Part shown: in pieces, positions 35,813 to 48,667 of the stretch
Numbering within the stretch: the stretch's first letter is position 1
Layout of the letters: every line of letters begins with the position of its first letter
Assembly: GCF_030052815.1 (NCBI RefSeq)
Contig: NC_079501.1
Location: 82,099,979-82,163,978, forward strand
Origin: Hevea brasiliensis
Taxonomy: Eukaryota > Streptophyta > Magnoliopsida > Malpighiales > Euphorbiaceae
DNA: 64,000 nt
Direction of reading: 5' to 3'
Notes under the pieces: model-generated
Database searches by the model: none
What the model was told of the DNA's origin: nothing
Seen by the model: the letters and a program-made list of their open reading frames with translations, nothing else
Made by a program: the position numbers and the translations under genes

Positions 35813-36825
35813 TGTCACACCCATTCCCCATCTATAAAAACTAATGTAACCTGAAAAATTAATAGAGTTTCCCCTAAAAATATAGCTAAAGCAACATATG
35901 GAACCTACTAAAATGCAACTGATATATAGAACATAGCTCCATGCCAGTCAAACATATTTAGATATACACATATACAATTATCCTCTCTATGAGGATTCAA
36001 AAGAAAACATTTACAATCCAGAATTTCTAGTTGCCTAAACATATGTACAACCATCCGAAAAAAAAAAATAAAAAGGAACATATTGGCCTAACCTCTATTT
36101 GACTCTACGACTGGTGAAGTGGCAGAGAGTATAATACTGAAAGATAGGCTAGTAGAACTGATGTCAGCTAAAAGGATCTAAAATGTTAAAAATTAAGGGT
36201 TGAGTACAATCACTTAATAAGCTGATAAATAAATAACAAAAGAGGAGCAACAAGATTTTGATACTTAATAGTATCCTACTACTATGTTAGAATAAGTTAG
36301 CTGACTAAATATCATTTATTCCAAATAACATAACTAAGCTAAAGTAAAATTCATACTGTAAAAATTTTACTGAAACGAAGTTGTTGATATATCATAAAAT
36401 CTATAATATTCTCATACACTTGCAATATGCTTCCTATAAATAATGCTTAATACTGGACTCTTAAGCGCATTAAATAAAACTCTAGTAGTCTGAGAGCAAT
36501 ACTGATATTTTGGGCACTATAATGACATAAATAATCCAAAAGCAATAAATATATTGGTTATACACATGTGCAGAGCCACCACAAAGGGAGACCACCTAAT
36601 ATATGCTTTAAAAGCTATGTGCATATCCAACGCTATCCCAAAAGAGTGTAAATATAAGCTGAGCTGAAAATAAATCTCCTGTCATCAAGGTGCTATCTAT
36701 TCGGTGCATTTATTGAGTTTATTCAATCATTTATTTAGCTGTAATTGTAAAGCTTTCTTCATTTAATTAATAAACACATAACTAACATTCTCTGCTAACA
36801 TATATAATATAAATTCACACTAGTG

Positions 36826-36899
<74 letters not shown>

Positions 36900-38007
36900 C
36901 CACTCACTTGTATTATAGATAAAATAAAATCTAGATAACTGGAGAACCCTTAGGATCTACTATTAGAGCTGGATAATTTCCTAGAATTAAAGAAAAAGAA
37001 TAATATTTTAAGAAAAAGAATAATATCTTAATAAAGGAATTTAAGTTCTAGAACAAAAATAAGGGATATGAAATGCATGGTTTATTTCAAAGGAAAAATT
37101 AAGAGAAATTTGGCGGTACATCCATGTGAGTCAATCATTCCTAAATTCCTAACGGCTCTAACGGGCACTCAACAATGCATAAAGAGCATTGCCTCTATGA
37201 CAAACTGATCACATAAATAATGTGGACATAGATATATTAAAAAAAGAAAGAGCTTAGGCAATTGTTATACTAACTATCAATTCCAAAGTTGCAGCAATGC
37301 TTAATACACCAAGGATATTTATATTCACGTATTTGAGGAAATATGATTTAGTTTACATAACATTAAAATTGACCATGATATTACTCAAGCCTCAAGAAAC
37401 TCATAGATGCTAATATCTTAGGATTCCTCCACTCATAGTGAACAAATTAATGGCTACTAAATGGAAATAAACAATATAGTAATCTCCATAAGGTTTCACT
37501 CAAACATAATATTACCATCATGGAATATTAAATGAGTTGATTTCAATTCTATAGTAGATCCAATATTGTAGGAAATACTTACCTAAACATCACAGCATAG
37601 GGATTATAGTGATTTTGAGTTTGAGACAGCACAAATTCCTCTTTCCCTTCAATTCAAGATTACATCCATGGGTTAGAGGGATGGAGGAAAAGTTTATTCT
37701 AGCTTATAAGAGGATTGAAGCTATTATTATTGTTATTTTTATGTGATATTGTTGGAAGGTGGTTGGATTCTAGGTTATAGTTGGTGCTCTCTCTCTCCTA
37801 ATCCTTCTTCCCCTGTATTGGTTTCCTCCTCTGTTTTGGTGTTATAAAGGAACGAAGTGAAGTTGCTGCATTCCTTTCTTCCCTTTTTATATAGAAGGAT
37901 CTATGATTTTCTTTCTTTTTAACTTTCGTTTCTTTTATCTTGTTTTGCTATTTTATTCCTATCAGACAGCTTGTTTTACTGTGTTATTCCTATTGGACAA
38001 AGTGTTA
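35813..38007 (-). mobile_element. LTR of palindromic LTR element, right arm
   Basis: In minus sense it runs from TAACACTTTGTCC (the first TG appears lost or mutated at the junction) to GGGTGTGACA, followed by TATGGTATCAACGC, a primer-binding-like site. It is the longer of the two LTR copies at about 2.2 kb and includes a long (TA)n tract. Its outer end abuts host-pseudogene sequence directly: CCAATATCC begins at 38008. Confidence 0.65.
36827..36896. repeat. (TA)n microsatellite
   Basis: About 70 bp of uninterrupted TA dinucleotide inside the right-arm LTR; the left-arm LTR has only a remnant at the matching place. Confidence 0.95.
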
Positions 38008-39365
38008 CCAATATCCTCATTTGAGATTGTAACACATTTTACACTATTGAATTAGAAAACAAAAAAGCCTGATCAACCAAAATTTTCTGAAACCAGGAAA
38101 GATCAATAGATCTGGAAGATGCAGCCAGACAATCAAACTGAAAACTTGAACTAGTTGGATCCCATATTGACAATTGCTCTTGGGAGTTAAACTAGCTATC
38201 TGGACGCTGAGCCACTGAACCAATTTCAAGATCAAAGTTACGATTCTTTCTATCACCATCTATTATTTGACCAGGATATGCCAACTCCTCTATCTGAGCT
38301 AGAGTCAGATTGCAAGGTTTGAAGTACATTTCCACTGCACAAGAAATCTATGGAGAATAGGGAGTTCTCTTCATCAAGTTCATTGCAGTTCTTCCTCCCT
38401 TCTTTCAAACATAAAAGAACTACATTATCAAACAAAGAAAGCCCCAGAAGTCCTCCACTTGACGAAAGCAAAGAAGCACCCCTAGTCTTCATCCCAGCAC
38501 TTGTAGTAGAAATTCTTTTATCAGTGCTATTATTGCATAAATTTGGTGAAAAAACATTATTGCCATACGAGGGTGAAGCAGGAAAATTGTGTATGGCACT
38601 CTCCTTTAACCTCCATATATAACTTGAACCATTTTCAGAAATCTCCTATTGATCTTAATCCTCCTCATTACAGGGGGCATTGAAAGCTAATGCATTGAAG
38701 CCTTAGAAGGCAAGGGCAACATGGAACTAGAATTGTTGACAAGCCTTGGAGCATTCTCTTGTTCAGGTTCAGCATCACAATTCAAAACTATCAAGATACT
38801 CAGCTTCTCCTACTGCAAGTATCCCTCTAGGCTCACATTTCCTCTTGTCAGTGACCCCTGACACAACATGCCCTGCAGCATAACAAACTGGGGTGATTGT
38901 TTTCGCTGTCGCAGACATTATAGATGACCCACATTCTATCTCTGGAGATACTGAGGCCTGAACTGGAGGCGTGTTGATATTGCTACTTGTTGAGTTTGAA
39001 TTAGTATTAGTCTTGTAGTTTGATTTCTCATCATCACCATCCTCATTTCTAACGCTACTGTCAACTGCCAGATTCAATTCCGATCCAATTGTCACATTAC
39101 TCAAAGGAGTCGAACTTGATCCATCGCAGTCACTAACTTCATCAACTACTGCCTATTTCAACTCTCTAGAGCCAGATTTAAGTTGATTTTCAGGACTGCC
39201 ACTGCTTTCCAAAACTGAAGAAAGTTTCAAATTGGAAACATTCCCGGAGATGGTTTTTCCCCCGGGATTGAGGTGGGTGTAGCAAAAGGTTCTCCAACCT
39301 CTGTGAAATGGGTTTGCTGCTGCTGCTTCTCCTTCTTCTTTTGGATTGTTATGGTCTCCGGGCAT
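38008..39365 (-). pseudogene. N-terminal piece of a split host pseudogene
   Basis: From an ATG at 39365 the minus strand reads M-P-G-D-H-N-N-P-K-E-E-G and R-G-W-R-T-F. A TAG near 39153 follows, then in the same frame V-V-D-E-V-S-D-C-D-G-S-S-S and a long Ser/Asn/Thr-rich part with C-Y-A-A-G-H-V-V-S-G-V. After a frameshift near 38775 and a TAG in place of Trp near 38692, coding-like sequence continues: ISENGSS, DELDEEN-type acidic and Ser-rich stretches, S-I-W-D-P-T-S-S-S-F-Q-F-D-C-L, S-W-F-Q-K-I-L, and finally Q-S-Q-M-R-I at the LTR junction. No intron is seen. The sequence resembles plant proteins of unknown function that I cannot name. Its C-terminal remainder lies at 22735-23053. Confidence 0.6.
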
Positions 39366-39717
39366 GCAGTGGAGGATTTGCAGTAATTTGTTCTGATGAT
39401 TCTTCTTCTACTACTACTTTTTAAAATCTAGCAATTTAATTTCTAAAGTTTGATTAGTTCTTGCCATCCAATTTGACGATTAACTATATTAATTCCATTA
39501 ATTTTTTTCAATTTAAAATAACTTAATCCTTTAAATTTTATTTTATTAATTTTATATTTAAGTAATTATTTATTTTATATTTAAATAATTATATTTTTTT
39601 AAATTAATATTTTTCATAATTATAATTATTTAAATATAAAATATTAAATTAGTTAATTAGATAATGATATGCTTTTTTGTCTATAATTATTTTGCCTCCT
39701 CCGATGGGTATGGTTAA
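39366..39717. other. AT-rich spacer
   Basis: Nothing recognised. Confidence 0.5.
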
Positions 39718-39949
39718 ATGAAAGTTGATACAAAGATGTTGGCATTGAATGTTGTTAGCTTGGGAGTGGTTATTCGTGATTCTCATGCCCTAGTTTTTGC
39801 TTGTGCTTCTAAGAGCATTCATGGGATATGGGAACCTGACATCTCTGAAGCTACAGCAATTGCCTATGGTCTCTGAGTTATGCTATTGGGAAGTGACTGC
39901 AGAGTCTGATTGCAAGAGGGTGGTGGAAATTAATGTCGACAGCAGGTGA
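39718..39949 (+). pseudogene. RNase H-like (RVT_3) fragment
   Basis: Starting M-K-V-D-T-K-M, the frame reads L-G-V-V-I-R-D-S-H-A-L-V-F-A and S-E-A-T-A-I-A-Y-G-L. These are the conserved blocks of the RNase H-like domain found in plant LINEs and in related host-borne copies: the first Asp strand, G-V-V-I-R-D and the E-A-x-A helix. A TGA follows Y-G-L, and after a small frame change E-S-D-C-K-R-V-V-E-I-N-V, the next conserved block, is readable up to a TGA at 39947. No reverse transcriptase is adjacent. This is a decayed orphan domain. Confidence 0.65.
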
Positions 39950-40274
39950 GCAATTCCACAATGGTCTTGGGACAGCTTTGTTTTATTTTCTCTCTTACGC
40001 TGCCTGACCACACAGGTATCTTAATTTGGTCCTTCACCCCACGTGCTTGTAACTTTCCACCTCGTACAGTAGCTGAATATTATTCTATTGTGGGCACTGA
40101 ATGTGTCTGGATTAAGGAATTGCCACTCTGAATTGAGGTTTTTCAAGTTCTTGAGTTTAAGAGATAAACTTACCAAAGAAGGTTGCAAGTGCCTTGGGAA
40201 AACTTATGATTGCAATAGGCTTGTCTATTGCCGGTTTAAAACGAGAAATCTCAAAGCGGTTCTTTGAAGAAATG

Positions 40275-41055
40275 TGTAACACCTTGAATTTTTTTTAAAG
40301 AATAAAAATATGTTTCATTACTTTAAATATATTTTAAAGATATTATTTTAATGTTTTAAATTTAATTTAATTTATTATTTTAAAATATTAATGTATTATT
40401 TTAGACTAAACTGAAAGAAATTGGATTGCCATGAGAGTCCCTGAGAGAAAAGGGTGGTGATAAACACTGTAGTCAAGGATCAAATTCAAGATTTTCTTGC
40501 AGCATGCTGTCAATGTGGTCATGCTTTTTAGAGAACCTCTTATGTGAACATTGATGGACATGTGTTTATTTAATATTGATCTATTAATATTACTATACTT
40601 TGCCAATAGGACCCATGCAATCGATGAATGTTTTAGTATTGTGATACTAAAATATTCAGACCACATTTTACTTTGAATCCACACTAGCAAAGGTTTTTAT
40701 GTGATTATTGCTTGTGCATGCATGTAAATGTGATATGCATTGAATAGGGACTATGGTAAGCATGTGGCTTGAAAAAAAAATAAAAAACGATTTTTCACAG
40801 TTTATGTTTATCATATTACTTTGTGGACTATGTATGGCCCTATGTGATGTTTACGGACATGTGTTTAGGCTTATTATAGGCTCTAGTAGCCTTAAGTTTT
40901 TTCGTTCCCTAGCATCAGTAGCAGTCTCAATTTCAAGTGATTATAAGGATGTAGGCTTTTTAATTTTAACATTTTATCTTATTGTTTGGGGTTTATTTAT
41001 GCTAAATTTTATATGTGGATGTTTGATTGAGCTTTTGAGATGATTTATTGGCAAG
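40275..41055 (+). repeat. Decayed LTR-like repeat, copy 1
   Basis: Starts TGTAACACCTTGAATTTT, a typical plant Gypsy LTR opening. Blocks such as TTTAAATATATTTTAAAGATATT, CCAATAGGACCCATG and AAAGGTTTTTATG recur in copy 2 in the same orientation about 770 bp downstream. A 96-residue frame at 40753-41043 has no recognisable motif. Confidence 0.5.
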
Positions 41056-41529
41056 TTAATCAAAATTGTGTTTCATTATTTTAAATATATTTTAAAGATA
41101 TTATTTTAATGTTTTAAACTTAATTTAATTTATTATTTTAATTTAAATTATTAATATATTATTTTGGATAAAATTAAAAGAAACTGGACTGCCATAAAGA
41201 CTCTCTGAGACAAAAGGATGGAGATAAATGCAGAGACTTCAAATGAGAGTCTAACAATTACTATAGCTAGAGAATAGGAAACAGCAGTTAGGGATTAGAT
41301 TCAGGATTTTCTTGCAACATGTTTTTAATGCGGTCATATTTATTAGAGAACCTGTTACGAATGGACACACGTTTTTTAGTATTGATGTGTTATTATTACT
41401 GTGCTTTGCCAATAGGACCCATGTGATTGATGAATTTTTTTTAGCACTATGATATTGAAATATTCAAACCACATTTTACCTTGTTTCCGCACTAACAAAG
41501 GTTTCTATGAGATAATTACATGTGCATGC

Positions 41530-42925
41530 TATTTGCTGGTTTACAATTCCGTAAGTGCATGCATCATTAATAAATAATAAAATAATGAGTAGAGTATTAT
41601 TCCCATAAAAACCGTATTAAGTGTCAAACTATAGTGATTTCAATTATCTAGACGATTGAATTGTATAGAAATAGTAATTAAATTTAAATTAAAAAAATAA
41701 AATATAAAACAATTAACTAAACTTAAATATTAATTAATAAAAATATTCCAGAGCTAGGGGTTCACACTTGAATCAATTATAGAATCAATCTAATTCATTC
41801 AATAAATAAGAGATTATTACTTTGAAGGAAATTAATCCTAAATTATCTTAAATCCTCTCTTAAGGCACTCAAGTTGTATTTTAATTAACCTAAACCCTAT
41901 TTTCGTGGTGATTAAATTAATTAAAACTCATTATGTTCTTTGATTAATTGTTAGATCCACATAGGATTCCATCCTATCTCTAGATTAAGAACTCTAAGTT
42001 CAAAATATTGATTTTCCAATATTAATCTTCACATTTCAGTCCTTCAATTAATATCTAGAATCACTACTAAGTGGGTACCAACACATAGCATGCATTAAGA
42101 ATACAAGAAATTAAATCAAAGAACAAAATATCCAATATATTAAATAAAATCAAACCAGATCCATAATTAAATTGAGAGTGCTACATCCCTAACCATAGAA
42201 TAAAAGAACTACTCACACATGGTGAGTTTTACAATGAAGTTTATAAAATAAAAAACAAAAAAAGACGTGAAAAGAAATAGAATGAAAGAACCCAGATAGA
42301 GAATTGCAGCCTTGGACTTTTGGAACTTCAGGTAAAAACCCTTCTAGCAATCTTGTAGATCTTGTTTTTCTTTTGCCTTTCTTGAATTTAATGTGCACTC
42401 TTGAATGTAAATTTGTTCTCTCACCCTCAATTTTTGACTTATTATATTTATATATGGTGTAAAAACCCTTGTTTCAAAGTCCCAAAAGCCTTAAAAGTCC
42501 ATCTGGGTCGAGTTATAAGGAAGAAAAATTGGGTTAAAATTGCTATCTGAGGACAGTACACGGGCTGTGTAACATTAAATGGGGCACCCCATGTAATTTT
42601 CTGTAGCTTGAGTTTTTTAGTTTTCTTTCGTCTAGAAGGTTACACGGGGTGCAGGAAGTTGCACAGGATAGGTTACACGGGCTGCGTAATGCTTTTAGCC
42701 TTTTATTCTTCACGTTTTGACCTCTATACCTCTTTCAAACTCGTCATTGGCTCTAGAACCTCATAAAAACACCTGATAAAATATAAAAAATTAAGAATTG
42801 GATTAGATTAATAAGTTTTCTAAAATATTACTAAAAACACATAAAAATAAATATAAAAAGAGACTAAATGCTAACAATATAGAATGAATATTAACCGTAA
42901 ATGTCTATATAATTTAACTTCATCA
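41530..42925. mobile_element. Probable solo LTR in LTR-like copy 2
   Basis: Inserted between GTGCATGC and CATGCATGTAAACAC of the host repeat, with CATGC on both sides (41525-41529, 42926-42930) as a 5-bp duplication. The sequence after the start (AATAAAATAATGAGTAGAG, TATTATTCCCAT) resembles the LTRs of common plant large-retrotransposon derivatives. The start reads TATTTGCTGG rather than TG, so one terminal base may be mutated or the boundary shifted. It is non-coding. Confidence 0.42.
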
Positions 42926-42999
42926 CATGCATGTAAACACATGTTATATCTGTAATATGCATTAGATGTGGACTAGGGTAAGCATGTGGGTCGAAAAAT

Positions 43000-43780
43000 A
43001 AAAAAATCACTCCTCTCTCTAACTTTTTAGAGAGAGTTTTCTCTCATTTTCAAGACTTCTTTGGTTTTGTTCTTAGGGTTCTTCCCTTTCATCTTCCGAT
43101 TCGTGGCTCCCTCTACCCTCCCGAGCAGGGGGGTCTCCTCCTAACCTGAAAATTGGGTTTATCCCTTTACATTTTCAGGTTGGGTTGTATATAGGTGGTT
43201 TTTTAATGTCTTTGTTGGAGATTCAATGGTACCTTAGAGAGGGATCTTTGCTTATCTGTGTGGCTTTGCCATTTTGCATCTCTGTTGGCTCCGTGAAGGG
43301 TCATGGTTTCGATGCTTATTATCTTGGGGTTCTTTTACCGACCATCTGGAAGTCGCTAACCCTAAATGAGAATGCTATAAGCTCTACTGTAATAACCTCT
43401 AATGGCTATCTGGATGAATTTGACTATGGGGGCTTTGATGGTCTAAAATCTTGTGAAGGAACTTTCATTTTAATGGTTCAAAGCTTGCTTTTTTTGCAAT
43501 TTGGGTTTGTGGCTTGTCTAAGGCTGCTGTTTGGAATTCTCTCTCTCTACCACAATGGGAGTTTAGGTGGCGAAAGATGTTGGCTGCTATTAATGTCCTC
43601 TAGGTTTCTTCTCATTAGCCTAGGGCATTTTTTTTTTTTTTTTGCTTGTGGGCCTTATGTGTCTTGAGCTAAGTCTTAGACATTAGTGGCCCCTTTTTTT
43701 ATGTTTAAGCTGGAGCCTTTTATGTTATATATGGAGTTTTTTATATTATGCATTTGGGCTTGAAAGCAAAAAAAATAAAA
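43000..43780 (+). mobile_element. Retroposed element with 15-bp target duplication
   Basis: A 781-bp insertion flanked by TGTGGGTCGAAAAAT (42985-42999) and TGTGGGACAAAAAAT (43781-43795), matching at 13 of 15 bases, and ending in an A-rich tail (GCAAAAAAAATAAAA). This is the signature of target-primed reverse transcription. The body starts with TC-rich leader-like sequence and has a 160-residue frame (43185-43667) with no recognised domain. It may be a truncated LINE, a Sadhu-like non-coding retroposon or a processed transcript. Confidence 0.6.
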
Positions 43781-44065
43781 TGTGGGACAAAAAATGATTT
43801 TTCATAGTTTATGTTTTATCATAGTACTTTATGGACTATGTGGGCCATATACAACAGCAAAACTAGGGGGGCCAATAGTGGCCACGCCGCCCCCCGCCAA
43901 CCAACGCAAAAATATTTTTGAGGAGCTTCTTATAATCGTTATTGTGTAAATTTATGTTGTCCCCCTGATTAGATTAATGTTGCACACCTAGTTCAATCAC
44001 AATTTTTTCTTTTTTAATATTTAAGTAAATTATCATAATCTTAACTTGTCACATTTCTTGATTCA

Positions 44066-45989
44066 TGATGCGTGTTGAATGCATTAATTAAAAATACTTT
44101 ACCTAAACTACTTGTATATAGGATAAGCAGAGGTCAATCTCACAGGGAATGAGTAAATGTAAACAAGAAAATAAATCATAGAGACAAATAAATAAAAGAA
44201 ACTTAAAATAGACAAAATGAATACCTAATCTATCAAATTGAATATGCAAAGTAAAATAAAAGGGGGTTTTGATTTGTATTCGCTAAACTATTGAAGCTAA
44301 ACTAAGAATGCTAGAATATAAACTAAGGCTACTGACACTTATAAATACTCAACACAACCAAATTGCAACAATTCAGTAGAGAGTGTGTATGTACCATGTA
44401 ACATGTATCAATCATTGACTGAAGATGCAAATTTATTCAATTGAGTAAATTAGTTATAGAAGTTAATAAATTCTTTATCTTTCCTTGTAGATTAGATTAA
44501 CCAGGAACTGCTCTGCAATTTATCTCTTACCATCGCACTCAATCTAATATTAGAGCAGCTTATAATTAAGTTTAATGATGTCATTAATTATTAGAAAGAC
44601 ATCCTAATTCAGGGTAACAAACTCATTTAGCATGGTTCATTTAACCTAGACACTCATCTTTATAATAAAATAAATTATTATGTGCTACTTGTAGTCAGAA
44701 TACTCATGCTATTACTTACTCAAATTATCTTAACTTAGCAATATGTTTTCATGCACAATTAATTAGTTGGCCACCCTAATTAACCATACATTCAGTATTC
44801 ATAACATAAATCAGAAGATAAGTGATAATCAATATAGAACAAATCTAGATTTTATTAAACTCAAATCAAAATCTTATGGTAACATGTTCCATGGCTTCAA
44901 CTATCTCCCTACTGAATTACAAAACTACTCATACATAACTAAGAATATTAAACATAAACAAATTAATAAAAAGAAAGAGAAAAACAAGCTGCCCTTTTTA
45001 GAAGTAATTCGAACAACTTGGATTTGATGTTGATGATGATACTACACACTCCAAAGGATGTAGAAGTGCTCTATAAGCCAAAAGAAGAAGAAGAAATCAT
45101 ACCAGCAACTAGATCAAGCAATTGATATCTTTGAATGCACAAAAGGAGAATTTGGCCACTATGAGTAGAAGAGAATTGAAAAGCTCCAGATCTGTATTTT
45201 GGACCCTTTTTATAGAGAAAAATATGTTAATTAAGACTCCAGATCTGATTTGGAAGTCCTAGTTGCATTCTGACTTAAAACTCTTTTAAGAATCCTAGTT
45301 AAAGTAGGAAAACAAGTTAAAAGTAACTTTCCTTGTACAAATACCACTTGCACGATCTTAGGGACTCACACACCTCTATTTTATTTATTTTGGGCCTTAA
45401 ATAAAATAATTAAACCCACTAATGAAGGCCTTAACTCCTACTCCCATGTAACTAACCATAAAGAGCCCAAACATACTCAGCATGTGACCCTTAATATAAT
45501 ATGGCCCAATTGCTCTCATTTTTCATACATCACCTCAAAATATATCAACTAGGGTCCATTTAAGCCCACAAGGTTAGATCACACTCTAAATAGTAAATCA
45601 CATATAAGCTCCATTAAGGCTGTCTAAAGAAGCTCAACATGGATTGATGTCCGAATCGATTCATTTTTCAACTTTAGCCTCCAAATACCATCAATAAGAT
45701 TCATATAAGCCCATTTTGTCATTGGCTAAGTCCTCATCAAAATCGTAGCTTCTATTATCTTAAAATGCTTGATGTTTATTTTGCTCTTTTTTTTTTTGTG
45801 CTCAATTCACCTCTTTATGCTTCATAAACTCTTACATGCTCTTGTAAACACCTAATAACATAAAAATAAGCATTAACAAGCTAAGTGAACCATAAACAAA
45901 CTCAAAAGACTAAGTATAGAATGATAAAGATATGACATTTTAATCAACTATCAATTCAAACTCTTAATTAAATAAATTTTAGCCCATCA
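44066..45989. repeat. Possible LTR of large-derivative type
   Basis: TGATG at the left and CATCA at the right form 5-bp inverted ends. The opening (GATAAGCAGAGGTCAATCTCACAGGGAATGAG, split here at its core AATCTCACAGGG) is like LTR starts of plant large-retrotransposon derivatives. The flanking pentamers do not match, so the call is weak. The content is AT-rich and non-coding. Confidence 0.3.
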
Positions 45990-46437
45990 AAATAACAAAG
46001 TATAATTATTTATACTTACACATATACCCTTAAAAACTTAAAAGTTTAAGACTTCGAGACTCAACTTTCTTTCTCATCCATACTCTATTACTATTTATCT
46101 TTTTTTTTTTTCCCTTCCATTCTATTTCGGAAACAAAATTGATAATTTCATTTATGGGAATTTTATTAAACTTTGATATTTAGTATATATGGACGAAAAA
46201 TTTAGTAAAAATTTTTATTAATTTTTAACAACTTGTGCTTTATTTTACTAATTATATTCATGTATAACTTGTAAATTTATAAAATTTTTCTTAAAATTTT
46301 AAGTTATTACTTTTGTAATTTTACGTATGCTTAAATTGAGAACAAATTAATGAGATTTTTAAGTTAGTAAAATTAAAAAGTTAATATCATGAGTAAAAAT
46401 AAATTTATTGATGTGTATTTTATGACAAGATGTTCTT

Positions 46438-48667
46438 TGTGACACCCTTTACCCGTCTATAGTGTAGCCGAGCAAGGCATGTTACCCTCGGTGCCGAAGC
46501 ACCTTAATTGATCTTATTACATTCCTAATAATCATATTCAATTCTTTTAATTTGGAGTCAATTTATAAATCGGAGAAACTGACGGAGTTTTCCCTAAACT
46601 TATTAATATTTGACGTTTTCCCACCTGTGTGAAACAATTATTACTATATATATTCCCAAACTCATTTTCTCATTCAGACCATCAATAAATTTAACTCACA
46701 AGAATCCATATGGAATTTCTATCACATTTCCATTCATACACAATTTATATATGAAATTACAAACTTCATTAAATTACAATAATGTACATATACTAATTTT
46801 GATAATATACAGTACATGTTCAAAATTTAATTACATAGACTAAAAATAAAATACAAGCTGGTGGACTCTACCAAAATGCACTGCTGAGGAGGTGACACTA
46901 TCTGACACTGATGCAGATCCGATCAAAACAATCCCAGTCGAGTGTCTATTGGGCCTTATCTTTATCTCCAAAACCTACGCGTGGAACAAAATCTAACGCG
47001 CTAAGTATTTCTGCTTAGTGATGCAATAATACAATGAAAATATAATATACAAGTAAAAATAATAATTTCATGATTGTAGTACTTATGAGAAAAATGCATA
47101 ATTAATAAACTATGGATTTATTTAAGGCTAATTAAAATTAAGATTTATGATGTCAATTATTTCTAGCATCTTATTGGTCGATCCTATAGTGATCTTGAAC
47201 TTCATCTTACATTTTACTGATCTTTGGGAACCTTTATTCTTTTGGGATCTTTCTTTTATTTTCTTTACCTATTATTATTATTATTGTTCCATTTCATCAC
47301 CTTATTTCAATTTTTTTTTTGGTAATAAATATTTGGATTACATTGATTTGTTGATCCTTTCATTGATTTCATTTTGATTTTCTTTTCAACCTCTCATTTC
47401 AATGCCCAAGTGACCTATACAAATTGACTGGACTGGATAAATAGGTAAACTGACACTGGGTACCAAGTACCTCGGGCTGTCACACCATTGGTCACAAGTG
47501 TACACCCGATGTGCAACAGAACAGCTAATAAGCCATAATAACCATCGGGCACAAGGCCAAGTGTGTCAAGCATAGCAAAATGGCCATAGGCCATAATATC
47601 ACAAAATGGCACAAAATGCCATAAATCAAGGAATGGCATGAAGCTATATGCAGTACTGCTATCGGAACCCTATTGGCATGCCAACCTATCCAAACTAATC
47701 ATACTAGGCATACTAGGGCATATTACAAAGTTAATTGCTTACTTCTTTGCATTTAAGGTTTGGTGGTTGCTATTCACCTTACTATTCATGCAAAAATGTT
47801 GACTTTTTCATAATTAATAGGTAGACAAGTTCTAATTGCACTAAAATATCACATTTTGGGTTTTACATATGTTGGCATTGGTTGCCAATTTCAATTCAAA
47901 ACTCATTGGAAGTTATTTCAAATTTTCACATTTAGTCACTTAGGTTTACTGTTTCATTGGACCAATTTACAGTGAGAATTTGACTAAACTTTCTTCATCA
48001 AAGTTGTTCCTTAACGTATCTTCTTTAATTACCTTTTTGAATCACTCTATTTGGATTTTTGTAGCTCAAGTTATGGTATTTTTACCATAACTGGCCGGAT
48101 TAGTCAATGTCCAGATTTTCTGGGCAAATTTGGTTCTAGCAGTTTTGATGAGGTAACGTTTGGTTAGCAATTTGAATAGGTTATGGTTAGAATTTGGATT
48201 TCTGTTCTTCATGAAGGTTGTTTTACTATGTCTGAGCTTTCTATGGGTTCAAGAATCAGGTCATTTGGACCTCTCTACACAAAGTTATGACCATTTGAAT
48301 AAATACTGTTCATTTAGTCATTTTCCAAGTCCAGATTTTGGTTACCCAGATTTAGACAATTTTTAGGTCACTATAGGTTGGTTCTCTGGGCAGGGTCTTT
48401 TTACAAAAAAATGTGGCATTATGTCCTAAGTTTCACCTCCAATTAGTCTCACACCAATTAGAGCTGTCTAGCTCTACTTATGGCCATCCAAACCTGCTAG
48501 ACTCAAGGGTTTAGATTCTGCCTCAACACACAACATCACACCCACCCAATAGTTTGGTCATCTCATCAATTCATATCAACAATTGGGTGCAAAATTAACT
48601 TAATTTAGGCATAATTGCATCATTTAGAACACAACAATTAAAATTCCCAAATTTAGCAAACCCTAAA
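46438..48667 (-). mobile_element. Old Gypsy-type LTR, left part
   Basis: Starts TGTGACACCCTTTACCCGTCTATAGTG, related to the starts at 48668 and 50600 (TGTAACACCCCTCACC). It is interrupted after CTAAA at 48667 by the gag-only element and resumes at 57049. Shared internal blocks with the LTR at 50600-57043 include the GTGACCTATACAAA..GACTGGA region and the GGCACAAGGCCA region. Orientation is assigned from the related element whose primer-binding site is visible. Confidence 0.6.

Larger units (their letters stand above)
41063..43860 (+). repeat. Decayed LTR-like repeat, copy 2, with two insertions
   Basis: Direct repeat of copy 1, interrupted twice: by the solo LTR at 41530-42925 and by the retroposon at 43000-43780. 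After the second interruption the copy resumes with GATTTTTCATAGTTTATG and CTTTATGGACTATG, matching copy 1 near 40790-40830. Confidence 0.5.

Noticed and set aside
40753..41043. 96-residue plus-strand frame, hydrophobic
   Set aside because: Falls in an LTR-like repeat and is not preserved in the second copy.
43185..43667. 160-residue plus-strand frame
   Set aside because: Lies inside a retroposed element and looks like random hydrophobic translation; no domain recognised.
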